From NCBI GenBank assembly GCA_002343775.1, contig DDSH01000004.1, positions 1-64,000 of the forward strand: a stretch of DNA of 64,000 bases. Reading direction: 5' to 3'. A program made the position numbers and the translations under genes. The notes below the pieces were generated by a model. The model was not told where the DNA came from. It ran no database searches and saw nothing but the letters and a program-made list of their open reading frames with translations. Every line of letters begins with the position of its first letter. Position 1 is the stretch's first letter. The DNA is from Anaerolineales bacterium UBA2395. Its GTDB lineage: Bacteria; Chloroflexota; Anaerolineae; Anaerolineales; Villigracilaceae. Of the stretch, positions 25,018 to 33,198 are shown one piece after another.

Positions 25018-26715
25018 ATGAGCCAACAACAGGAATTATCCAAGGAAACCAACCACCAGTCGTGGCGCGAAGGCTTTCTGCGCAACACGCTGATACTCGC
25101 CAGTGTCTTTGGCATTGTGGCGTTGATTCCTGCCATTTTATCCAGCACCCTATTCTACTCAGGGATATATATCTCAATTTACCTGTTGCTATTGCTTGCC
25201 ACCCTGCTTCCGGTCAATTATCAGGTACGAACCGTTCTGTTGATCGTCCTGTTGTATGGTTTGGCGGTTTCAGGGATGACAGAAGTTGGCATTCTTGGCG
25301 ATGCACGCCTCTTCATGCTGGGAGCGATCACCATGTCTGCCCTGCTCTTTTCATGGCGCGCAGGGCTCGTCATGACCATCATCGCACTGCTGACGTACAT
25401 TGTTTTCGGCTGGCTTATCTTGAATGGCGAGATGTCGCTTACAAACCCAACTGCCCCCGCGCCAAACTTGAATGGATGGATTACTGCGAGCACTTCGTTG
25501 CTCTTACTTTCAGTGCTGGTCGTAAACGGCATTCGCCTGACACAGACGGAATTCAGAAAAGCCGAAGACAATACCCGCTCCTTACTGAGCGAACTGCGGA
25601 AAGAACAAACCTACCTCGAAGAACGCGTTGAGGAACGCACCCAAACACTCGACAAACGCACTGCTCAATTGCGAGCCGTGGCAGAAGTTGGCAAATCCAT
25701 CACGTCATATCGAAACCTGTCGGACTTGTTACAACAAACCACCTACCTCATCCATGAAAACTTTGGATATTATCATGTCGGCATCTTTTTGCTGGACAAC
25801 CACAAAGAATATGCAGTCTTGACCGCCACCAACAGCGAAGGCGGCAGGCGGATGTTGGAAAAGGGACACCAGCTCAAGGTCGGCGAGACGGGCATTGTGG
25901 GATTTGTTGCTGAAAATCTGCAAGCCCGCATCGCTCTCGACGTTGGAGCGGATGCCGTTTTCTTCAACAATCCCGACCTCCCGAACACCCGCTCCGAAAT
26001 GGCGCTTCCTCTTGTAGCCACAGGTCAAATTCTGGGCGTACTGGATGTGCAAAGCACCGAACCACAGGCATTCACCGAAGACGATGTCGCAACCGTACAA
26101 ATCCTCGCAGAGCAGATTGCCGTGGCAATTCAAAATACAAACCTGTTCAGCGAAACTGAAAAAGCACTGGAATCTGCCCGGGTTGCCTACGGCGAATTCA
26201 GCCGCGAAGCGTGGAGCAAGATTCTGCGCAACCAGCCGAAGATCGGCTTCATCGCCACCCCCCCAACCACCCTTCAGACGGGAGGCGATGCCATCGAACC
26301 AAGTCTTGCCAAAGCGATCGACTCTGGAGATCTGATTCTCAGCACCGACGGGTTGTCCATCAGCGTCCCTATCAAAATTCGCGGACAGGTGATCGGAGCC
26401 ATCCGCTTGAAAAAACCGGAAATCGCTGAGGCGTGGAGCCAGGATGAGACCAACCTTGCGATTACCCTCTCTGATCAGTTAAGCAGCGCCCTCGAAAGCG
26501 CGCGCCTCTATCGCGAGTCGCAGCAGCGCGCTGTGCGCGAATCGTTGGTTTCCGACATTTCGACGCGGTTAAGCACAACGACAACGATCGATTCGATCCT
26601 CCGCGAAACGGTTCAGGAACTCGGCGAAGCGCTCGGAAATGCGTCGGTCACATTCCAATTGATCGATTCCTCCAATGGACGGAGACAGTTTGAAGATCCC
26701 GAAGGAGGCGCATAA
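25018..26715 (+). CDS. Sensor 4: multi-TM and GAF, no output domain
   Basis: 565 residues: six helices (about 25-170, beginning SWREGFLRNT), coiled coil ending in VEERTQTLDKRTAQLRAV, GAF (about 214-381) with the full family motif FFNNPDLPNTRSEMALPL, Trp linker (REAWSKILR), GAF second half (about 441-501) and C-terminal module (LVSDISTRLSTTTTIDSIL). A 50-base stretch (25957-26006) is identical to 35302-35351 in sensor 8, pointing to recent duplication or gene conversion. Gaps to neighbours are 18 and 30 bases. Confidence 0.88.
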   Translation: MSQQQELSKETNHQSWREGFLRNTLILASVFGIVALIPAILSSTLFYSGIYISIYLLLLLATLLPVNYQVRTVLLIVLLYGLAVSGMTEVGILGDARLFMLGAITMSALLFSWRAGLVMTIIALLTYIVFGWLILNGEMSLTNPTAPAPNLNGWITASTSLLLLSVLVVNGIRLTQTEFRKAEDNTRSLLSELRKEQTYLEERVEERTQTLDKRTAQLRAVAEVGKSITSYRNLSDLLQQTTYLIHENFGYYHVGIFLLDNHKEYAVLTATNSEGGRRMLEKGHQLKVGETGIVGFVAENLQARIALDVGADAVFFNNPDLPNTRSEMALPLVATGQILGVLDVQSTEPQAFTEDDVATVQILAEQIAVAIQNTNLFSETEKALESARVAYGEFSREAWSKILRNQPKIGFIATPPTTLQTGGDAIEPSLAKAIDSGDLILSTDGLSISVPIKIRGQVIGAIRLKKPEIAEAWSQDETNLAITLSDQLSSALESARLYRESQQRAVRESLVSDISTRLSTTTTIDSILRETVQELGEALGNASVTFQLIDSSNGRRQFEDPEGGA

Positions 26716-26745
26716 GCCTTTCAGACGGGCAAGCGAAAAGCCATC

Positions 26746-28440
26746 ATGAACAATAGCAACCAATCCTTTCGCGAATATTTATTGAAAGACCGCCCGGGTG
26801 AGGAGAGTGGTCAGCGTGCCGAGGCAATCATCACTCTCGCCCTGGGATTTTTCTCGACGGCATTTTCCATTTTGGCGTATCGGAATCCGATTGTCATCAT
26901 CACTTCGATCATTACAAACCTTGTGGCAATTTTTACGCTTGTACAAGCAGTGCGTGGGCGATTCAATTATTTGATCCTTTTCCCAACCGTGACAGCGGTC
27001 GCCATTCTGGTCGTCACAACCGTGGAAGGTGACGGCGTACATGACCTGCTATGGATGGGCGTTCTGGGATTGTTCCTGCTGGCAAATGTTTACAGCCGAA
27101 AGAATAGTGGTCCTGCAATCCTGCTTGGAATCTTTATGATCGTCCTGTTCGTCGCGGCAGGGGTGGCGGAAGTAAACAATATTCTGCCAAATCCATTCGG
27201 CACGACCGCCGAATATATTGTGCTAAATTCGTTCTTCTTTGTAACCATCATGGGGGCGATCCTGGTGGTTTTCCAAAGGCAGCGAGCCCTGTTGAATGAC
27301 GCCATTAAGAATAGGAACGAACAGATCATCACCAACCAGCGACTTGAGGAGATCAATCAGACACTTGAAAATCAGGTTGATACGCGCACGAAAGAACTGA
27401 ACAGACTAAACGAACATCTGCAAATAAGAGCCGCCCGTTTGCAAGCAGTTGCGGAAATATCACAGGAATTGCTCGCGAACATCGAAGAAAAACCCAACGA
27501 ATTGCTCAATCGCGCAGCCAGGTTGATCGCAAAGAAACTCGGCTTTTACCATGTTGGTATCTTTCTGATCGATGAGAGTCGGGAATTTGCGGTGCTTCGC
27601 GCTTCGAACAGCAAAGGCGGTCAGCAAATGCTTGCCCGTCGTCATCAGCTCAAGGTTGGCGGGACGGGGATCGTAGGCTATGTTGCCATCACAGGTCGCC
27701 CTCGCATCGCGCTGGACACCAGTTCGGATGTCGTCTTTTTCAATAATCCTGACCTGCCGGAGACACGTTCTGAAATTTCGCTGCCTTTAAAGTATGGCAG
27801 TCAAATCATTGGCGTGCTGGATGTCCAAAGTATGCAGCCATCAGCGTTCAATGAAGATGATATCGGATCATTGAGCGCCCTCGCCAGTGAAGTTGCGATT
27901 GTGATCTGGAATATGCAAACTGCAGAGGATTTTAAAATGGCCTCGTCGAAGGAAATCCGCCTCGAACGAAAAGACAGCCAAAGCGGTTATGCGTTCAGCC
28001 CGGATGGGAGCATCACGGGGGTGGCAGCGGTTCCAAAAGACAAGCCCGCCCTCAAGCAGGCATTCACAGCCGGTGAAACGGTGGTCATAAATCCGACCTC
28101 TCGAATTTCATCCTCTGTGATTGCGGTTCCGGTAAAACTTCGCGACCATGTGGTCGGCGTGATTCACATCGAATCGACACAGGGGAGTCGGAGGTGGACG
28201 GAGGACGAAGTGGCGTTGGTTCAAGCGGTTTCAGACCGGGCTGCCCTAGCACTGGACAATGCGCGCCTGTTGGAAGAGAGCCAGAGACGGGCAGCAAAAG
28301 AGCATCTGATCAGTGATATCTCAACCAAGATCGGTGCGGGAACGGATGTCGAAGCAATTCTCAGAACCGCTGTCCGCGAGCTGGGTGCTCAAATCAGCGG
28401 CACCCAGGTGACGGTCGAAATTGGAGGCGGCGAAAAGTAG
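26746..28440 (+). CDS. Sensor 5: multi-TM and GAF, no output domain
   Basis: 564 residues: about six membrane helices (about 30-185), a long coiled coil (about 190-230), GAF (about 228-395, FFNNPDLPETRSEISLPL), a short linker in which the conserved Trp is lost (DFKMASSKEIRLERKDSQ), GAF second half (about 448-512) and C-terminal module (LISDISTKIGAGTDVEAIL). Membrane part and GAF are again paralogous to the neighbours, while the first 30 residues differ. No enzyme domain. Confidence 0.88.
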   Translation: MNNSNQSFREYLLKDRPGEESGQRAEAIITLALGFFSTAFSILAYRNPIVIITSIITNLVAIFTLVQAVRGRFNYLILFPTVTAVAILVVTTVEGDGVHDLLWMGVLGLFLLANVYSRKNSGPAILLGIFMIVLFVAAGVAEVNNILPNPFGTTAEYIVLNSFFFVTIMGAILVVFQRQRALLNDAIKNRNEQIITNQRLEEINQTLENQVDTRTKELNRLNEHLQIRAARLQAVAEISQELLANIEEKPNELLNRAARLIAKKLGFYHVGIFLIDESREFAVLRASNSKGGQQMLARRHQLKVGGTGIVGYVAITGRPRIALDTSSDVVFFNNPDLPETRSEISLPLKYGSQIIGVLDVQSMQPSAFNEDDIGSLSALASEVAIVIWNMQTAEDFKMASSKEIRLERKDSQSGYAFSPDGSITGVAAVPKDKPALKQAFTAGETVVINPTSRISSSVIAVPVKLRDHVVGVIHIESTQGSRRWTEDEVALVQAVSDRAALALDNARLLEESQRRAAKEHLISDISTKIGAGTDVEAILRTAVRELGAQISGTQVTVEIGGGEK

Positions 28441-28452
28441 TAGCCGTTCGGA

Positions 28453-31407
28453 ATGACAATGCAAATTTTCTCATCCTCCATCCGTAACCCTCTCGAAACC
28501 ACAGAGCGTTACCGCCGCAATAGCAGGTTCATCACCATCGCTTTGATGTTGGCTGCGTTCGTCGCAACGGCGGTTTTCGCATACAGCGGGTATACAAGCG
28601 GGCAGCCGCTTCTTTACATCCCATCGGGGCTGTGGTTTACAACCATGATCGTTTATACCCTGCCGCTTTCGATGATCAGCAAGGGGCGCGTCAACCTTGC
28701 CATGATGATCGCCATTACGATGTTCGTTGTTAACGCACTCGTTATTTTGTTCCTAGTGCAAGGTTTGGGTCCGATCATCGCTGCTGCTGCCGTCCTGATC
28801 ATTTTATCCATTACCGGGCTGGCAATGACATCGAATTATTCCCTTGCGGGGGTTCTGACAGCCCTGTTTTTCGGAACTGCAGTCGTCGTCCTGGATTTTT
28901 ATCTTGGCATAAACCGTATCCAGGTCCCACAATTGACTGTAATCACGCCGATCATCTTGACAGGAATCACGATTGCTCTCCTTTTGATCCTTTTCCGTGA
29001 GTTCAGGAACTTCAGTTTTCAAGTCAAGATCACATTCGGTATTCTATTATCAGGCGGCGTGATCGTGGCAACCCTGATCGTATTCGGTTTCAACTATGCC
29101 ACAGCCATTCTTGATTCATTGACTGAACGCTTCGAGGGCAGTGTTACCGACCAGATCGAAGCGCAAATTTTCGACACCATTCAAGCAGAAGCAGACCGTG
29201 CTAACGCTGTATTTGCAGAAGCCGTCAGTGACTTGAGCGTCATCGCATCCTATCGGGGGGAACTTGAAACCCAGCAAGATAATCTCATCGGCAGCAGTTA
29301 TTGGAACGCCACGGAAAAAGTCTTTCAATTGCCGGGCGGTCAATATGGGAACTCGAGCACTGATCTCGCCTCTGTCTTCATTCCAAGGGTATATTCCCTG
29401 ACCGAAGAAATGGTGGAAGATATCAACACCAGCATCTATCTTGATTTCCTTGCGGTCAGTTACCTCGAGTCTCATCCTGAAGTTACTTCCGTGTATTACA
29501 TCAGTTCATTGGGATATACGGTTTTTTATCCGAATATCAACCTCGCCCAGAATGTTCCACCAGATTTCAACCCAACCACCCAGCCCTTTTACAGCATCGC
29601 CGCACCCGACCAAAATCCGGAACGCCTGCCACGCTGGACGAAACCCTATCAAGACCCAGCCGGGGCGGGCATGATCGTGACACTTTCCGTGCCGGTATAT
29701 TCAAGAACGGGAACATTCAAGGGTGTCATCGGCGCAGACATCAAATTGTCGACGGTTGCGGACGGGATTGCCAGCGTGGACATCAGTCCGTCGAGCCTCG
29801 CATTCCTTGTGGATAAAAACGGGTTTATTCTGGCGATGCCCGAGGAAGGCTACCAACTTTTTGGTCTCGAGCCGGAGGTACTGGCAGTTAACGAGAGTCC
29901 GCGGCAGTCCATTCTTTCTACAGATTCAGAGATCATGCTGTTCGCAGCCCAGCGGATTGTGATCAGCCAGACCAACCTGCTGACATTGCCTATCAACGGC
30001 GTTGAAACTTACCTCGCAATCGCAAGCCTAGATACGACTGAATATAAATTGGTCATCCTTGCGCCAACCAATGAGCTCAATCAGGAGATCGTCGCATCAC
30101 GCACCGAAGTGGAAGAGGAGGTCAACAACTTCTTCAGAAGTTCAAATGTGGTTCTCGCCGTCCTCTTCGTCGGGTCATTCATCATCAGTCTGCTTGTCGG
30201 GCAAATCATCACCCGCCCAGTGAAGCGGTTGACAAACACAGTGGAAGAGATCGCAAGCGGAAATCTCGCCGCCCGCGTCCAAATATCATCAGAAGATGAA
30301 ACCGGCGTACTGGGTCGCGCCTTCAATACAATGGCAGACCAACTCAACGAAACCTTGCATGGACTCGAAGAAAAAATCGCAGAACGCACCGCCGAATTGG
30401 AAAAGATCAACGCCAGCAACGCCTATCGCGCTGCGCAGTTCGAATCGATTGCGCGTATCTCGAACATTATCAGCTCTACGCAAACGCTCGATAGACTCCT
30501 CCCGCAAATCTCGGAGACCATTTCAGAACAGTTGGGCTTTTATCACGTCGGTATCTTCCTTCTTGATATCCACAAAGATTATGCGGTACTGGCGGCAGCC
30601 AACAGTGAAGGCGGGCGCAGAATGTTGGAACGGAATCACCGACTGCGCGTGGGCGAGACCGGCATTGTTGGATATGTGACAAAAACCGGACAACCCCGCA
30701 TCGCACTGGATGTTGGGCAGGATTCGACCTTCTTTAACAACCCCGACCTCCCGGAGACCCACTCCGAAATTTCCCTGCCGCTAAAAGTTGGTACTGAGAT
30801 CATCGGCGCGCTGGATGTTCAAAGTACCGAGATAAATGCTTTCTCACAGGAGGATGTCAACATCCTTTCTGCGCTGGCAGACCAGGTGAGTATCGCCATC
30901 CAAAACGCAAGGTATCTGCAGCAAAGCCGCGAAGCGCTCGAACAGGCGGAAATGGCTGCCGCTCAGTTAAGCCAACAACAATGGAGCCAATTCCTTTCGC
31001 GACAAGGCATCCGCGGCTATCACTTCGACGGCATCAATGCCAGAAAAATGGACTCTACCGATCTCAAACATCCGCACAGCATCGCCATTCCACTTATTCT
31101 ACGAGGCACCCAGATCGGGACCCTCAAGTTGAGCACATCCGACCCAAGCCGGAAATGGGACGAAGATGAGATCGCCCTCGCCCAGGCAACGGCGGAGCGC
31201 ACCGCACTGGCGATCGAAAATGCCCGCCTGCTGCAGGAGGCGCAAAAACGCGCTTCCAAGGAGCAGACCATTGGTCAAATCTCCGCCAAAATCAGCACGC
31301 TTGTCAACCTCGATAACATCCTCCAGACCACGCTTCAGGAACTTGGAAGCACCCTTTCCGGCACAGATGTTGCCATTCAATTCCTTTCCGGTAAGTCCGA
31401 GCAATAA
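28453..31407 (+). CDS. Sensor 6: multi-TM bundle, dCache, HAMP and GAF, no output domain
   Basis: 984 residues. It combines both input types: a membrane bundle (about 26-215), then an extracytoplasmic dCache_1-type domain (about 216-555; TKPYQDPAGAGMIVTLSVPV and GVIGADI), a last helix (about 565-585), HAMP (583-635), GAF (660-826), GAF second half (872-930) and the C-terminal module (936-980). In the dCache the amino acid-binding motif R-x-W-Y reads QPFY, so the known amine/amino acid site is only partly kept. ATG 28459 is an equally possible start. No output domain. Confidence 0.88.
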   Translation: MTMQIFSSSIRNPLETTERYRRNSRFITIALMLAAFVATAVFAYSGYTSGQPLLYIPSGLWFTTMIVYTLPLSMISKGRVNLAMMIAITMFVVNALVILFLVQGLGPIIAAAAVLIILSITGLAMTSNYSLAGVLTALFFGTAVVVLDFYLGINRIQVPQLTVITPIILTGITIALLLILFREFRNFSFQVKITFGILLSGGVIVATLIVFGFNYATAILDSLTERFEGSVTDQIEAQIFDTIQAEADRANAVFAEAVSDLSVIASYRGELETQQDNLIGSSYWNATEKVFQLPGGQYGNSSTDLASVFIPRVYSLTEEMVEDINTSIYLDFLAVSYLESHPEVTSVYYISSLGYTVFYPNINLAQNVPPDFNPTTQPFYSIAAPDQNPERLPRWTKPYQDPAGAGMIVTLSVPVYSRTGTFKGVIGADIKLSTVADGIASVDISPSSLAFLVDKNGFILAMPEEGYQLFGLEPEVLAVNESPRQSILSTDSEIMLFAAQRIVISQTNLLTLPINGVETYLAIASLDTTEYKLVILAPTNELNQEIVASRTEVEEEVNNFFRSSNVVLAVLFVGSFIISLLVGQIITRPVKRLTNTVEEIASGNLAARVQISSEDETGVLGRAFNTMADQLNETLHGLEEKIAERTAELEKINASNAYRAAQFESIARISNIISSTQTLDRLLPQISETISEQLGFYHVGIFLLDIHKDYAVLAAANSEGGRRMLERNHRLRVGETGIVGYVTKTGQPRIALDVGQDSTFFNNPDLPETHSEISLPLKVGTEIIGALDVQSTEINAFSQEDVNILSALADQVSIAIQNARYLQQSREALEQAEMAAAQLSQQQWSQFLSRQGIRGYHFDGINARKMDSTDLKHPHSIAIPLILRGTQIGTLKLSTSDPSRKWDEDEIALAQATAERTALAIENARLLQEAQKRASKEQTIGQISAKISTLVNLDNILQTTLQELGSTLSGTDVAIQFLSGKSEQ

Positions 31408-31428
31408 CACGCCGCTCAGGAGACTTTT

Positions 31429-33162
31429 ATGTTTTCGTTGATCGCCGCATACCTTAGAGACGAAGAAGACCAGGATCCGTCATTCATAAGATTGACGCGA
31501 AACATCCTTCTGTTCGTGATTTTCACCAATATCGCTTTAATGCCGCTCGTTACCGGCTACATCGGTGAAAACTCACGAAACCCGACCGCCTTTTTCGCAC
31601 TCCTCCTGACTTTGATCCTCGAAGTCATTGCTCTCATCTACGTCCTCCGCGCCAGGGTCTCTCCTGCAAAAATTCTCGTCCCGCTTTCACTAACCATCGC
31701 AGTTGCAGCGGTTTCGCTTAACAGCAACGGGTTAAAGAACTCCTCTGTGGTTGCCCTGCCCGTCATCTTATTGATCGCCGCAGTTCTTCTTGGCAAACGG
31801 GCATTCTTCCTGATCACCCCGCTTACCGTCGCAGCGTTGATTGTTATTTCCATCGTAGACCTAAGCGGAGGAATCCCATACGTCCGAGCCGGGTTGGACG
31901 ATGCGTTCATCATCCCAATCCTGATCATCACCGGCGCTGGGATCTCCCATCTGCTCATCCTGCGCCTTAACGAAAACATCGACAAAGCGCGCGAAAACGA
32001 AAGAAAATACCGCGAGGAAAATATTGAGTTGGTGCAACTACGCGCGTCGCTCGAAGAGCGCGTCCAGCAGCGAACCGAAGAACTTGAAACCGCCAACCTC
32101 GCAAACGAACGGCGCGCTCGCCAGTTCCAAGCAGTTGCCCAGGTGATGAAGGTCATTTCAAACATTCAAGACCTTGAGAGCCTCATGCCGGGCATCACGA
32201 ACGTGATCAGCGATCAATTCAACATCTATCACACAGGTATCTTTTTGCTTGACGCTAAAAAGGAATACGCGCTCCTGCGAGCGGCAAACAGCATAGGCGG
32301 GCAGAAAATGCTGGAAAGAGGACACAAACTCCAGGTCGGGCAGACCGGCATCGTCGGCTTTGTAGCCGCCACCGGGCAGCCGCGCATCGCCCTCGACGTT
32401 GGAACGGATGCGGTTTTCTTCGACAATCCCGACCTCCCGAACACTCGCTCCGAAGCCGCCCTCCCCCTCCGATATGCCGGACAGATCATTGGCGTGCTGG
32501 ATGTGCAAAGCGTTGAAGCGAACGCTTTCAACGAAGATGATATCGAAGTATTGATCACCCTCGCAGACCAGGTGGCGATAGCCATCAACAATGCCTTCAC
32601 GATCCAAAAAGCACGTCAATCGCTCGCAGAAGCTCAAAGCGCGTTGGGCAGGTCTGCAAGTGAAGCCTGGCAGGTAATGCGCCCGAAGTCCATTGGTCTC
32701 GGTCTGGAATTGAGAGAATCACTGGTTAGGCCACTGGAAGAACCGCTGACAGGCAATCACATTCAGGAGGCGATCAGAAAAGGCAAGACCGTGCTGACCG
32801 AAACCACGGATCAGGGCACAAAGATAGCCATCCCCATCCGCCTGCGCGGACAGATCATTGGCGTCATGCAGATCAATTCTCGCAAGGGCGCAACGCTGAC
32901 AGAAGACGAAACCGACATTGCGGAAGCTGTGGCAGACCGTCTTTCGCTTGCGATTGAATCGGCAACCTTGCTCGAAGCCACCCAGCAACGCGCCAACATC
33001 GAACGCGTAACCACCGATATCACCGGGCGCATCAGCGCCTCGACACGGTTTGAAACCATCCTGCAAACCGCCGCGCAGGAATTAAGCCGCGCCCTTGGCG
33101 GCTCGGATGTGCTGGTGCAGATCGAGCCGGTCGCCCTGGAACTAAGCGCGGAAAATCTGTAA
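31429..33162 (+). CDS. Sensor 7: multi-TM and GAF, no output domain
   Basis: 577 residues: six helices (about 18-185) after an acidic N-terminus (RDEEDQDPSF), coiled coil (about 190-232), GAF (234-394, FFDNPDLPNTRSEAALPL), Trp linker (SEAWQVMRP), GAF second half (457-512; IPIRLRGQIIGVMQINSRKG) and C-terminal module (VTTDITGRISASTRFETIL). A good AGGAG precedes the ATG. Gaps 21 and 36 bases. Same role as its paralogues inferred. Confidence 0.88.
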   Translation: MFSLIAAYLRDEEDQDPSFIRLTRNILLFVIFTNIALMPLVTGYIGENSRNPTAFFALLLTLILEVIALIYVLRARVSPAKILVPLSLTIAVAAVSLNSNGLKNSSVVALPVILLIAAVLLGKRAFFLITPLTVAALIVISIVDLSGGIPYVRAGLDDAFIIPILIITGAGISHLLILRLNENIDKARENERKYREENIELVQLRASLEERVQQRTEELETANLANERRARQFQAVAQVMKVISNIQDLESLMPGITNVISDQFNIYHTGIFLLDAKKEYALLRAANSIGGQKMLERGHKLQVGQTGIVGFVAATGQPRIALDVGTDAVFFDNPDLPNTRSEAALPLRYAGQIIGVLDVQSVEANAFNEDDIEVLITLADQVAIAINNAFTIQKARQSLAEAQSALGRSASEAWQVMRPKSIGLGLELRESLVRPLEEPLTGNHIQEAIRKGKTVLTETTDQGTKIAIPIRLRGQIIGVMQINSRKGATLTEDETDIAEAVADRLSLAIESATLLEATQQRANIERVTTDITGRISASTRFETILQTAAQELSRALGGSDVLVQIEPVALELSAENL

Positions 33163-33198
33163 AGGTAGTGTGAATTTAGATATGAAGTTGGAGTCTTT